Shown here in pieces: positions 25,794 through 34,921 of a stretch of DNA of 64,000 bases (positions within the stretch are counted from its first letter, which is position 1; each line of letters begins with the position of its first letter). The DNA is from Bryobacterales bacterium (lineage in GTDB: Bacteria > Acidobacteriota > Terriglobia > Bryobacterales > Bryobacteraceae). Where the stretch lies: NCBI GenBank assembly GCA_026129915.1, contig JAHCHD010000004.1:1-64000 (forward strand), written 5' to 3'. The translations under genes and the position numbers were made by a program. Below the pieces are notes generated by a model that worked only from the letters and a program-made list of their open reading frames with translations, was not told the origin of the DNA and made no database searches.

Positions 25794-25951
25794 CGTGGGT
25801 CCTTAGCGCGGAAGGCTGTTCCGCGTGCGAGAGGGGGGAGTAGCGGTTCACCAGTCCCCGGTATGGGGAATCTGTCGCATCTACCGCCCATCTCTAGTTA
25901 TCACAACCGATGCTGCCATGGCGAACCGCGGGCGCGGGGAACACTGTAACG

Positions 25952-26554
25952 CTACTCTCCGAAGAGTACCCTGCGGCCTTCAATGCGCCAGCCACCGGCC
26001 AGCACCTTGGCAATGGTTTCACTGTAGATCTGGTGCTCTTGCGCCAGAATCCGTTCAGCCAAAACGGCAGCCGTGTCGCTCTCCATGACGGGCACCACTG
26101 CCTGGGCCAGTATGGGGCCGGAATCCATCTTCTCGTCCACAAAATGCACCGTGCAACCAGCAACGCGCACGCCGTATTCCCAAGCCTGATGCTGCGCGTC
26201 CAGGCCAGGGAACGCTGGCAGCAGTGCAGGGTGAATATTCAGAATCCGGTTGGGAAAATGCTGAATGAACGATGCGCTCAGAATACGCATGTAGCCGGCG
26301 AGAATCACGAGATCGACTTGGGCTCTGTCTAGTTCCGCGGCCACCAGTGCGTCATGTTGCTGTCGCTCAACACCCCGCGCGGGAATGCACACAGCGGGAA
26401 TTCCCATGCGGTGAGCCGTTTCAAGACCCACTGCGTCCTCACGGTTGGAAATCACCACGCCGATCTCGGCCTGCAGCGTACCCGAAGCACAATTGCGGGC
26501 GATGGCTTCAAAATTGGACCCGCGCCCAGACAGAAGCACCCCTAAGCGCTTCAT
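25952..26554 (-). CDS. purN: Phosphoribosylglycinamide formyltransferase PurN
   Basis: 200 residues. LGVLLSGRGSNFEAI is the substrate phosphate loop, LAGYMRILS and NIHPALLPAFPG are the conserved catalytic region with Asn and His, and HFVDEKMDSGPILAQ carries the catalytic Asp. The usual HPSLLP and GLDAxxQA segments appear as HPALLP and GLDAQHQA. The enzyme transfers a formyl group from 10-formyl-THF to GAR in purine synthesis. Its ATG overlaps the purM stop (ATGA), so translation is coupled. Confidence 0.95.
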   Translation of the reverse strand: MKRLGVLLSGRGSNFEAIARNCASGTLQAEIGVVISNREDAVGLETAHRMGIPAVCIPARGVERQQHDALVAAELDRAQVDLVILAGYMRILSASFIQHFPNRILNIHPALLPAFPGLDAQHQAWEYGVRVAGCTVHFVDEKMDSGPILAQAVVPVMESDTAAVLAERILAQEHQIYSETIAKVLAGGWRIEGRRVLFGE

Positions 26555-27594
26555 CGGTAGATCACCGTCTTTGGCGCCGTTCCGCTTGCTTCCACCACTT
26601 CGCCAATCAGGATCGCCTTCTGTTTCTCTTCCTTAAGCAGCGCCATTGCCATGGATTCGTGTCTCCGGGCGATTGCGAGAATCATACCGATGCCAAGGTT
26701 GAAGGTGCGGCGATAATCCGCCTCCGGAATGTTCCCCAGCCGTTGCAGCAAGGGGAAGATCGCGGGCTGCTTCCAACTGGAGACCCTGATCTCCGCGGCG
26801 CAATTCTTCGGAAGGATGCGAGGGAGATTCTCAGTGATGCCGCCTCCGGTGATGTGAGCGGCTCCCTTCAAATAACGTTTCCGATGCAGCGTGCGCAGAG
26901 CGTTCAAGTAGCTGCGATGCACCTTCAGCAGTTCCTCACCCACAGTGCAGCCAAGTTCGTCCACGTGGCTGTCGACTTTCAGTTTGGCCACCTCAAACAG
27001 AATGTGGCGCGCCAGTGAGTAGCCGTTGGTATGCAAACCGGTGGAGGGCAATCCCAGCAGCAAATCGCCCGGCTGAATGCTGGCGCCAGTCACCAACCGT
27101 GGCTCTTCCACCACCCCGGTGATAAAGCCTGCGATGTCATACTCGCCATCCTGGTACATCCCGGGCATTTCCGCGGTTTCGCCGCCAATCAAGGCGCACC
27201 CGTTGCGCTTGCAGCCGCGTGCCAGGCCGCGAACCACGTCAACGGTCACCCCGGCATCCAGTTTGCCGGTGGCGAAGTAATCCAGGAAGTACAGCGGAAT
27301 CGCGCCTTGCACTGCTATATCGTTCACGCAGTGATTTACGAGATCCTCGCCAATGGTGTCGTGCCTATTGGCCATGGCCGCCACCTTCAGCTTGGTGCCT
27401 ACGCCGTCAGCAGAGGTAATCAGCACCGGCTTCTTCATGCCAGCCAAGCGATAACCCGCGCCGAAGCTGCCGATCTCCGTCCTCACCGCCGCGCTGAAAG
27501 TGGCCTGTGCCAGCTTCTTGATGCGGCGTACCGCGCGATTGGCCTCGTCGATATTTACTCCAGCGTCTTGGTACCGGATTTCAGGATTCTTCAT
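26551..27594 (-). CDS. purM: Phosphoribosylformylglycinamidine cyclo-ligase PurM
   Basis: 347 residues. YQDAGVNIDEANRAVRRI is the family start, ITSADGVGTKLKVA the ATP-binding segment with Asp and Lys, and GGETAEMPGMY and HITGGGITENLPR the further AIR-synthetase blocks. It closes the imidazole ring to AIR, using ATP. It sits between tadA and purN in a single minus-strand purine group that begins with purH. Confidence 0.96.
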   Translation of the reverse strand: MKNPEIRYQDAGVNIDEANRAVRRIKKLAQATFSAAVRTEIGSFGAGYRLAGMKKPVLITSADGVGTKLKVAAMANRHDTIGEDLVNHCVNDIAVQGAIPLYFLDYFATGKLDAGVTVDVVRGLARGCKRNGCALIGGETAEMPGMYQDGEYDIAGFITGVVEEPRLVTGASIQPGDLLLGLPSTGLHTNGYSLARHILFEVAKLKVDSHVDELGCTVGEELLKVHRSYLNALRTLHRKRYLKGAAHITGGGITENLPRILPKNCAAEIRVSSWKQPAIFPLLQRLGNIPEADYRRTFNLGIGMILAIARRHESMAMALLKEEKQKAILIGEVVEASGTAPKTVIYR

Positions 27595-27639
27595 GCGTCT
27601 ACGCTTTCCTCATGCCAGCCCAATGCAGCAGGCCTCTAC

Positions 27640-28104
27640 TTATCCATCGCGGCGAACTGCGAAGAAGGCGCGCAGCAATCGCGTGCATTCTTCGCCCAGC
27701 ACCCCCTCCACCACTTCCACACGGTGGTTCAGCAGAGAGGAGTCCGCCAGTTGAAACTTACTTCGAACGCCACCAAAGCGCAAATCCCGCGCGCCGAACA
27801 CCAGGCGCCGGATGCGCGCATTCACCAGCAGCCCTGCGCACATCACGCAAGGCTCTAGCGTCACGTAGAGAGCGCATCCCCCCAGCCGATAGTTACCGAT
27901 GTGGGTTGCGGCCTCGCGAATCGCCACCATTTCCGCATGGGCGCTTGGGTCCAGGGTGCTGATGGTCTGGTTCCGCCCACGGCCAACAATCTTTCCGTCC
28001 AACACCACCACCGCGCCGACGGGCACTTCGTCGGCACCAGACGCTAGCTCCGCCAGGCGAAGCGCTTCACGCATCCAGAACTCGTCGCTGGGGCGGATAT
28101 CCAT
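27640..28104 (-). CDS. tadA: tRNA-specific adenosine deaminase TadA
   Basis: 154 residues. The zinc deaminase motifs are HAEMVAIREA (His ligand and catalytic Glu) and PCVMCAG (two Cys ligands). FGARDLRFGGVRS and LNHRVEVVEGVLGEEC are typical of TadA, which turns A34 of tRNA-Arg into inosine. It lies between purH and purM, 45 bases before purM and 51 bases after purH, so it is probably transcribed with the purine genes. A related guanine deaminase is less likely given the length and motifs. Confidence 0.92.
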   Translation of the reverse strand: MDIRPSDEFWMREALRLAELASGADEVPVGAVVVLDGKIVGRGRNQTISTLDPSAHAEMVAIREAATHIGNYRLGGCALYVTLEPCVMCAGLLVNARIRRLVFGARDLRFGGVRSKFQLADSSLLNHRVEVVEGVLGEECTRLLRAFFAVRRDG

Positions 28105-28155
28105 CAGTTGTGCAGTGCGAACGCATACCCGGGTAGCACCCTTGAGTGCCGGTGG

Positions 28156-29718
28156 CTAATGACGGAAATGCCGAATGCCGGTGAACACCATGGCCATCCC
28201 CAGGCGGTTCGCAGCGGCGATCACTTCTTCATCCTTGACGGAACCACCGGGCTGGATGGCCGCCGTTGCCCCGTGCCTGGCTGCTTCTTCCAGTCCATCG
28301 GGGAAGGGAAAGAATGCATCGGAGGCCACAATGGCACCTTCAAGCGGTAGCACCGCCTTCATCGCGGCGATCTTCACGGAATCCACCCGGCTCATCTGTC
28401 CCGCACCTACACTGAGGCCCTGGGAATCGCTGGCAAAAACGATCGCGTTCGACTTCACGTGCTTCACCAGCTTCCAGCCAAATTCGATTGCCAGCCATTC
28501 AGCTTCGGTGGGGGCGCGTTCTGTCACCACCCGGGCAGTCTCTCGCCGGAAGGTCTCCGCGTCGCTCGTCTGCACAAGGAAGCCTCCGCTAATCGACTTC
28601 GCGGTGAAAGGGTCATTTTGCGCCGCAACCACCAACAGGCGGAGGTTCTTCTTAGCGGAGAGCGCTGCTACTGCCGTCTCGGTGTAGCCCGGGGCGGCGA
28701 TCGCTTCCACAAAGGTCTTGCTGATCTCAAGCGCGGTTTCCTCGTCCACTTCACGATTGAAAGCGAGCACGCCCCCGAACGCCGACACTGGGTCGCAGGC
28801 AAAGGCAAGCTGGTAGCTTTCAGCCAGCGTTTTCGCCTGCGCAGAGCCGCAAGGGTTGGTGTGCTTGATGATGACGCTTGTGGGCCGATCCTTAAACTCG
28901 CTCACCAACTGCCAGGCGGCGTCCAAATCCACCAGGTTGTTGTAGGAAAGCTCCTTGCCGTGCAACTGTCGCGCTCCGGCGATGCCTTCGCTGCTCGGTG
29001 GCGCATAGAGAGCGGCCGTCTGATGAGGGTTCTCTCCGTAGCGCAACGACTGCTTCATAGGCAGAACGAGGTTGTACATGGCTGGCAGCGGACCCGGCTC
29101 GTCGCGTAGCTCGCCTTCACCAGCGGCATGGATGGCCGCCAGCCGGGCGCTGATGGCGGCATCATACGCCGCAGTCCGTGCGAAGGCCTTCTTGGCGAGT
29201 TCCCAGTGGGTGGCATAGGCAAGCACGCCATCGTTCGTTCGCAGTTCCTCAGCTAGGGTGGAATAGTCGTCCGCTGCGGTAACTACGGCGACGTCCTGAA
29301 AGTTCTTGGCGGCTGCGCGAATCATGGTGGGCCCACCGATATCGATATTCTCGATGAGTTCGTGGGTGGGAATGCCGGGGCGGGCTGCCACCTCTTCGAA
29401 GGCATAGAGGTTCACCACCACCATATCGATCAGCGGAATCTGGTGTTCCGCTGTGGCGCGCACATGGTCAGGATTCCCGCGCAAGGCCAGAATTCCGCCA
29501 GCCACTTTAGGGTGCAGCGTTTTTACCCTGCCGTCCAGCATCTCCGGGAAGCCTGTGAGCTCAGCAACTTCAATCACGGCCAGCCCGCTATCCTGCAGAA
29601 GCTTGGCCGTGCCGCCCGTGGACACCAACTCAATTCCCAACTCCGCGAGCACGCGCGCGAAGTCCACGATGCCCTGCTTGTTGGTGACGCTCAGCAAGGC
29701 TCTCCGGATTTTGGCCAT
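28156..29718 (-). CDS. purH: Bifunctional AICAR transformylase/IMP cyclohydrolase PurH
   Basis: 520 residues. The N-terminal MGS-like IMP cyclohydrolase domain (RRALLSVTNKQGIVDFAR, STGGTAKLL, GRVKTLHPKVAGGIL) spans about 1-195. The transformylase domain follows, with RYGENPHQTAALY, IKHTNPCGSA (Lys-His catalytic pair), SNAIVFASD and AGQMSRVDS. It performs the last two steps of IMP synthesis. It is first in the minus-strand group purH-tadA-purM-purN and is divergent from the isocitrate dehydrogenase gene across about 60 bases. Confidence 0.97.
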   Translation of the reverse strand: MAKIRRALLSVTNKQGIVDFARVLAELGIELVSTGGTAKLLQDSGLAVIEVAELTGFPEMLDGRVKTLHPKVAGGILALRGNPDHVRATAEHQIPLIDMVVVNLYAFEEVAARPGIPTHELIENIDIGGPTMIRAAAKNFQDVAVVTAADDYSTLAEELRTNDGVLAYATHWELAKKAFARTAAYDAAISARLAAIHAAGEGELRDEPGPLPAMYNLVLPMKQSLRYGENPHQTAALYAPPSSEGIAGARQLHGKELSYNNLVDLDAAWQLVSEFKDRPTSVIIKHTNPCGSAQAKTLAESYQLAFACDPVSAFGGVLAFNREVDEETALEISKTFVEAIAAPGYTETAVAALSAKKNLRLLVVAAQNDPFTAKSISGGFLVQTSDAETFRRETARVVTERAPTEAEWLAIEFGWKLVKHVKSNAIVFASDSQGLSVGAGQMSRVDSVKIAAMKAVLPLEGAIVASDAFFPFPDGLEEAARHGATAAIQPGGSVKDEEVIAAANRLGMAMVFTGIRHFRH

Positions 29719-29777
29719 AAGTCATTATTTTTGCACAGCCAAATCAGTTGCACAGGCGATCCGGATACAATGAGAGC

Positions 29778-30785
29778 GTGCGCTATCCAGTTACTCTCAT
29801 CGCGGGCGATGGCATTGGCCCGGAAGTCACCGCCGCCGCCGTAAAGGTAATGGCCGCTACGGGCGTTCCCATTGAGTGGGATCCCGTCGAGTTAAATGCT
29901 CGCGTCATCCAGGCGCAAGGCAAGACGCTTCCTGACCACGTGGTGGATTCCCTGCTACGCACCCGCCTTGGGTTGAAGGGCCCTGTTGCAACCCCTGTGG
30001 CCGGTGGTTTCCAGAGTGTGAACGTGGCACTGCGCAAACGCTTTGATTTGTTCGCCAATTTTCGCCCGGTCGTACAGATCCCCGGGATTCCATCGCGTTT
30101 CCAGAGTGACCCGATCAACATCGTGATCTTCCGCGAAAACACGGAAGACCTGTATTCCGGCCTGGAACAAGAAATTGTGCCGGGGGTGGTTACCGGGCTG
30201 AAGGTCATCACCCGGACTGCTTCCACGCGCATTGCGCGCAAGGCCTTTGAGTACGCCCTCTTGCATGGACGGAAGAAACTCACAGCGATTCACAAGGCCA
30301 ACATCATGAAGCAGGCCGACGGCCTGTTTCTAGCCTGCTGCCGCGAGGTGGCCGCGGAGTACCCTGGCCTCGAGTATCAGGAAATGATCGTCGACAACGC
30401 CAGCATGCAGATGGTGATGCGGCCTGCCCAGTTCGATGTGCTGATTCTTCCCAATCTGTATGGCGATATTGTGTCTGACCTTTGCGCCGGTCTTGTTGGC
30501 GGGCTAGGCATTGTGCCGGGTGCGAATCTGGGCGAGAGCTTCGCAATCTTTGAATCTGTACATGGATCAGCGCCGGATATCGCAGGCAAGGGCATTGCGA
30601 ACCCCACGGCAATTTTCCAATGCTGCGTGCTTTTGCTCGATCACATTGGCGAACGAGAAGCCGCAAGACGGCTGCATGGAGCGATTGTGAAGACCTACGC
30701 TGAGGGTAAGCACCTGACAGGTGACATTGGTGGCACCGCTGGCACAGCGGAGTTTACCGACGCTGTCGTGGCCGCAATGCGTTAG
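29778..30785 (+). CDS. NAD-type isocitrate/isopropylmalate dehydrogenase family enzyme
   Basis: 335 residues from a GTG at 29778 (reading VRYPVTLIAGDGIGPE). An in-frame TTG at 29748 would add ten unconserved residues. REN(T)EDLYSGLE near residue 120 is the substrate-site pattern of NAD-isocitrate dehydrogenases rather than isopropylmalate dehydrogenases. KLTAIHKANIMKQADGLF supplies the catalytic Lys, MIVDNASMQM the metal Asp, and ESVHGSAPDIAGKGIANP the coenzyme loop. It likely makes 2-oxoglutarate in the TCA cycle. It is divergent from purH. Confidence 0.88.
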   Translation: MRYPVTLIAGDGIGPEVTAAAVKVMAATGVPIEWDPVELNARVIQAQGKTLPDHVVDSLLRTRLGLKGPVATPVAGGFQSVNVALRKRFDLFANFRPVVQIPGIPSRFQSDPINIVIFRENTEDLYSGLEQEIVPGVVTGLKVITRTASTRIARKAFEYALLHGRKKLTAIHKANIMKQADGLFLACCREVAAEYPGLEYQEMIVDNASMQMVMRPAQFDVLILPNLYGDIVSDLCAGLVGGLGIVPGANLGESFAIFESVHGSAPDIAGKGIANPTAIFQCCVLLLDHIGEREAARRLHGAIVKTYAEGKHLTGDIGGTAGTAEFTDAVVAAMR

Positions 30786-30847
30786 ATTCACTCAGCAGAT
30801 TCACCAGCCCCTTTGATAAGCTGGCCCTTCAGAGGAAGGCGGATCTT

Positions 30848-32605
30848 ATGCGGGCATTTGTCGTTTGCGCGGTTACAATTCTTGGGGCAATCCTAGTCTC
30901 CTGTTCCTCACAGCCGCCAGCGGACCGCGTATTCTTCAACGGCAAAGTAGTTACAGTGGACGGGCAGTTCGGAATCGCCCAGGCAGTGGCTACCCGAGGA
31001 GACCGTATCGTCGCGGTGGGTACCAACGACGAGGTGCTTGCCACGGCCGGAGACTCCACGGAACGCATCGATCTGCAGGGGCGCATGCTGCTACCCGGCC
31101 TTATCGATTCTCACGTGCACGCCCTCGGAAGCGCCATGTATGAGTTCGACCACGAGGTGCCGGAGATGGGCACCATCGCCGACGTCCTGGCCTATGTGAA
31201 GCGCCGTGCCGAGCAACTTGGTCCCGACAAATGGGTTTACGTTTCGCAGGTGTTCATCACCCGCCTCAAGGACCAACGCTACCCCACCAGAGCAGAGCTG
31301 GACGCTGCCGCGCCGCGCAACCCCGTGGTTTTCCGCACTGGCCCCGATGCGTCGCTGAGCACGCTTGCCCTGAAGTTGAGTGGCGTCGACCGGAACTTCC
31401 AGGCGCCTGCCGGCGAGCCTTGCCGCGTGGAGAAGGATCCACAAGGGAACCCCACTGGCATCCTGCGCCAGTGTGCGCGCTTCATCCGCATGGTGTCGAG
31501 CGAGCGCGAAGCCACCGATGCTGACCGGATCGAGCGCCTGAAGCTGCTGTTCGCTGACTACAACTCAGTGGGCATTACGGGTGTGGGTGAGGGCAACACA
31601 GACCGCCTGCAGCTCGACCTGCTTAAGCGCATGAAGGAAGCAGGCGATCTTCAAGTGCGGGTCTTCAGCTACCTGGCCGTAAGTGGACTTGACCCCATTG
31701 AGGACATCGAAGCCACGTTTCGCGCCGCGGCAATCGACCCCCTCCACGAAAAGGACTCGATGCTCTGGCTTCGGGGCATCAAGGTGTTTCTGGATGGAGG
31801 AATGCTAACCGGCAGCGCCTATATGCGCGCACCTTGGGGAGTGAGTCCGATTTATTCCATCACTGACCCCGCCTACAAAGGCATGCGCTACATCGAACCC
31901 GAAAAACTGGAGCGCATCATGCGCGCGGCCGCAGAAAACGAGCTGCAACTCACCGCCCACGCCGTAGGGGACGGCGCCGTGGAGACATTCGTGAATGCAG
32001 CAGTTTCACTGGCCAAGCAGGGTGTCGATATCCGGGCCGCGCGCCCCTCGCTGAGCCATGCGAATTTCATGGGCGACGACATCATCCAGAATATGGCCGA
32101 ATACGGCGTGGTAGCCAACATGCAGCCCAACTGGCTCCAGCTGGATGGTGCCACGCTGATGAAGCACTTTGGCCAGGAACGCACCGCTTGGTTCCAACCC
32201 TTCCGGGTCCTCTTTGACCGCAAGGTGATGGTGGGCGGCGGCAGCGACCACATGCAGCGGATTGGCAGCTTCCGCTCAGTGAACCAGTACAATCCCTTCC
32301 TGGGAATGTGGACGGCCATCGCCCGTACCCCCCGCTGGATGGATACACCCTTCCATCCGGAACAGGCCATCACGCGTGAGGAAGCTATCCGGCTCTACAC
32401 CATCAATAATGCGTATCTTACGTTTTCCGAGGACGAGCGTGGCAGCATTGAGCCAGGGAAACTGGCTGATCTCATCGTCGTCGACCGTGACCTTCTGGAG
32501 TGCCCCATTGATGACCTGCCACAGACGCAGGTCCTCGAGACCTACCTGGGAGGCGCTCGCGTTTACCGGCGCGACAAGCCCTTGGCAGCCAGCCGCGTGC
32601 AATAG
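30848..32605 (+). CDS. YtcJ-like amidohydrolase, lipoprotein
   Basis: 585 residues. Signal with lipobox LVSC, so probably membrane-anchored outside the cytoplasm. An amidohydrolase fold follows: DLQGRMLLPGLIDSHVHALG holds the first metal-binding His pair, LWLRGIKVFLDGG carries the Lys strand, TAHAVGDGA and SLSHANFM further His, and VMVGGGSDHMQ the catalytic Asp. The end (FSEDERGSIEPGKLADLIVVD) is the classic small beta-sandwich closure. Similar to YtcJ and NfdA; the substrate is unknown. GAGGAAGG lies before the ATG. Confidence 0.87.
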   Translation: MRAFVVCAVTILGAILVSCSSQPPADRVFFNGKVVTVDGQFGIAQAVATRGDRIVAVGTNDEVLATAGDSTERIDLQGRMLLPGLIDSHVHALGSAMYEFDHEVPEMGTIADVLAYVKRRAEQLGPDKWVYVSQVFITRLKDQRYPTRAELDAAAPRNPVVFRTGPDASLSTLALKLSGVDRNFQAPAGEPCRVEKDPQGNPTGILRQCARFIRMVSSEREATDADRIERLKLLFADYNSVGITGVGEGNTDRLQLDLLKRMKEAGDLQVRVFSYLAVSGLDPIEDIEATFRAAAIDPLHEKDSMLWLRGIKVFLDGGMLTGSAYMRAPWGVSPIYSITDPAYKGMRYIEPEKLERIMRAAAENELQLTAHAVGDGAVETFVNAAVSLAKQGVDIRAARPSLSHANFMGDDIIQNMAEYGVVANMQPNWLQLDGATLMKHFGQERTAWFQPFRVLFDRKVMVGGGSDHMQRIGSFRSVNQYNPFLGMWTAIARTPRWMDTPFHPEQAITREEAIRLYTINNAYLTFSEDERGSIEPGKLADLIVVDRDLLECPIDDLPQTQVLETYLGGARVYRRDKPLAASRVQ

Positions 32606-32625
32606 CTCGGGAATCCTCGTTTCTG

Positions 32626-33762
32626 CTAAAACGCGCTGGCGATCCACTTGGGAAACACGCTGATGGCGTAGCTGAAGTCATCGCGCTTCCATTGCGAGAT
32701 CTCGTACATCGCATCCCCGAGATCCTCGCCCATTTCGGCAAATACCTTCGTGGGCCCCTGCTTCATTCGGCTTACCAGTCGCTCCAGGCGAGGCATCATG
32801 GCATCCACGTCCATCTTGCCCTTCACCACAATGTCGATGGCGCCCAGAGCGAGCGTTGTGACCGCATCGACAGCCGTGGCGCCCAAGCCGATGGGGTCAC
32901 AGGCCCGCATCACCTTGAATACCCCCTTGGCTTTCCAGGAATCCGGCGCGATGCCCTCCAACAAGCTCTGCAGACCCTCGATCATGGCGGCCCAAGGCAC
33001 TGCTTTGCCCATGACGATCTTGTACGCTTCGGTGGCTCCGTAAAGATAGTCCCCATCGGCCATTTTGTCGGCGATCTCAATCATCGCAACCAGCAGGCCG
33101 GCGCGACCGGCAACCTTGCCCGTGAAGCCCAGGAACCTGGTGAACTTACCGGTGGGTTTGGCCAGGTCGTCGAAAAGTTCGATGGCGGCCTTGGCCTTGC
33201 GCATTCCGGTAACCGCGCGCATCACCTCGCGGCATTCCTCAAAGGTAAGCCCAAAGCGGCGCAGCGCCAGAAATGCGGAAGCGAGCTTTGTGGCATCCTC
33301 CGCCCGGCCAATCGCTCCAAGGAAGTTTTTCATCGCCGGGATAGAGCCATCCACAAATGCGCGACGGAACAAGTCGAACTCCGGCTCGCGCCCAGCTTCC
33401 CGGAACTTGGCCCGCATTACTTCTTCGTGCGGAATACTGCCAGCCGGCCCGCTGGGCCCAGCGGGAGCGCCAATACTCATCTTGGCCCACTTGGATGCCG
33501 AGTCTGGATCATTCAAGGCAGCGATCGTGCCCTTGGCCGGATCAACGCGGCCATCGGGACTCGGAGTCTTGCGGACTTCCTTCTGAAACTCTCGGATACA
33601 ACTGACAGTGAGCGGCCCGCACTTGCCATCAACGGTCAGCTTCTTCCGAGTGGCAGGCATCAGGTCGTTTAGCCGCTGCTGGATATTCTTGACATCCTGA
33701 GGCTGGTTCTTTCCCAGATGGCCTACCGATTGGGTGATTGAAATGGATTGATTGATGGGCAT
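32626..33762 (-). CDS. Peptidoglycan-binding-domain protein with long helical region; candidate effector or substrate
   Basis: 378 residues from the ATG at 33762, preceded by GAGGAG; the longer frame to 33795 has no better site. Residues 10-85 resemble a PG_binding_1 domain (DVKNIQQRLNDLM, LTVDGKCGPLTVSCIREFQ, DGRVDPAKGTIAAL). The rest is alpha-helical and partly hydrophobic (AGRAGLLVAMIEIADKM, IGLGATAVDAVTTLALGAIDIVV) and matches nothing I know. There is no signal peptide. It is the last minus-strand gene after the E2-like gene, 134 bases downstream, so it may be part of the ubiquitin-like operon or separate. Confidence 0.7.
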   Translation of the reverse strand: MPINQSISITQSVGHLGKNQPQDVKNIQQRLNDLMPATRKKLTVDGKCGPLTVSCIREFQKEVRKTPSPDGRVDPAKGTIAALNDPDSASKWAKMSIGAPAGPSGPAGSIPHEEVMRAKFREAGREPEFDLFRRAFVDGSIPAMKNFLGAIGRAEDATKLASAFLALRRFGLTFEECREVMRAVTGMRKAKAAIELFDDLAKPTGKFTRFLGFTGKVAGRAGLLVAMIEIADKMADGDYLYGATEAYKIVMGKAVPWAAMIEGLQSLLEGIAPDSWKAKGVFKVMRACDPIGLGATAVDAVTTLALGAIDIVVKGKMDVDAMMPRLERLVSRMKQGPTKVFAEMGEDLGDAMYEISQWKRDDFSYAISVFPKWIASAF

Positions 33763-33896
33763 GTGTACTCCTCGTCGCAAATAATGCCGGAACAATGGTT
33801 AGCGAGAAGGAGATTTGTTAGGGCTTAAGGTGAGCAAGAATCTTTTGGCAAACCGAGGCAGGGTGCGTGCCTCATCCAAGCCACCTTGCGGACGGA

Positions 33897-34364
33897 TCAG
33901 GATCGAGGGGCAATCTCCCGGCCATCCACTGGCAGCAGGTGCGGGTTATCCGCAGCCCAACGAGCAGCCAATCCATTGAGCGGACTCTTAACGTTGTATT
34001 CCTGGTACGCAATCATCCGCCCGATACGGATTACCAGGTCATCAAGGCCTTCCGAAGCCGCCCAAAAGTCGCCGATGCACACAGTGCTTTGATCGAAGTT
34101 GGGGTGAAAAATGGGTGTGAGAATCTTGCACTGCGGGGCGCGCCGCGGATAGCCCAGCGAAAGGTTGATGTCCACGATGTGCTCACTTCGCTCAAGGATG
34201 TCTCCGCCTGGCGCCACATGCAGGCCCTTCACGGTGTACGTGAGCCGGTAGTGCTCCGGTGGTTGCATGCCATTCGTTGCGATCTGGATGAGGGGCCAGC
34301 CGGCAAAGCGCCGGTTAAGGATTTCGTAATCCAGAGTAAGGCGACGAATGCGAGGAGAACTCAT
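33897..34364 (-). CDS. E2-like (UBC-fold) conjugating enzyme
   Basis: 155 residues from the ATG at 34364 (MSSPRIRRLTLDYEIL). The UBC fold is easy to follow: N-terminal helix with RRLTLDYEILNRRF, then meander strands ending GYPRRAPQCKILTPIF, the HPN triad at 87-89 (HPNF), the probable catalytic Cys96 in STVCIGDFW, and SPLN at 127-130 before AARWAADN. HPN, the active Cys and SPLN together are hallmarks of eukaryotic E2 enzymes, so this is likely active in carrying the ubiquitin-like protein as a thioester. It starts 19 bases after the DUF2752 gene in the same operon. No membrane segment. Confidence 0.87.
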   Translation of the reverse strand: MSSPRIRRLTLDYEILNRRFAGWPLIQIATNGMQPPEHYRLTYTVKGLHVAPGGDILERSEHIVDINLSLGYPRRAPQCKILTPIFHPNFDQSTVCIGDFWAASEGLDDLVIRIGRMIAYQEYNVKSPLNGLAARWAADNPHLLPVDGREIAPRS

Positions 34365-34383
34365 AACAGTTGACCGTCGAAAC

Positions 34384-34848
34384 TTAGGGAGCCAGCACCC
34401 GCGCCCAATCGAAGGGAAGGTTCCGCACAAAGGCAAACACCAACATCACGACGAGCAACAGCGCCGGCAAGAACCCTGGGATACGAACATTCTTCCACCG
34501 ACCCTCGCGCGCCAGCGACACAGCTTGTACGAGTACGAATGTCGTTAGCGCAGGCAAGAGCGCGATCAGTAGCAAGTTATGCTGCGCCGCCAGTTGCAGG
34601 TCGCCATGAAGCAGGGAGTGCAAGGCACGGGTGGCGCCACATCCTGGGCAGTAGAGGCCGCTAGCTGCACGAATCATACACGGGGGATAGAACCAGGACG
34701 TCGCGGGCGGAAACCAGTAAAGCAGGCCCAGCGCGCCGGAGATCCCAGCGATCATGACTGCGAGGCGACGGTAACCCCCGGTGAGCGAACTCGCGCTGCG
34801 TGCCGGTGTCCCCGCGAGCGCGTTGCTCCGAATTGGCAGTCCCGCCAT
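34384..34848 (-). CDS. DUF2752 membrane protein
   Basis: 154 residues from the ATG at 34848; an ATG at 34887 would add 13 residues. Three hydrophobic segments are visible. The DUF2752 signature is YCPGCGATRALHSLLHGDLQLAAQHN, with a CxxC pair that could bind metal or form a disulfide at the membrane. Function of the family is unknown. It lies between the second GYF protein and the E2-like gene, with small gaps on both sides, so it belongs to the same transcription unit. Confidence 0.85.
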   Translation of the reverse strand: MAGLPIRSNALAGTPARSASSLTGGYRRLAVMIAGISGALGLLYWFPPATSWFYPPCMIRAASGLYCPGCGATRALHSLLHGDLQLAAQHNLLLIALLPALTTFVLVQAVSLAREGRWKNVRIPGFLPALLLVVMLVFAFVRNLPFDWARVLAP

Positions 34849-34921
34849 AGTTTCAGAGTACTTGTGCCAGGGGAAGCCTGCCAACATCGCTGAATCACCG
34901 CAGTCCGTCGCCGTTGCCGTG

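Noticed and set aside
32692-33672. A 326-codon plus-strand open frame opposite the PG-binding protein
   Set aside because: The minus-strand gene has a domain match and GAGGAG; the plus-strand frame has neither.
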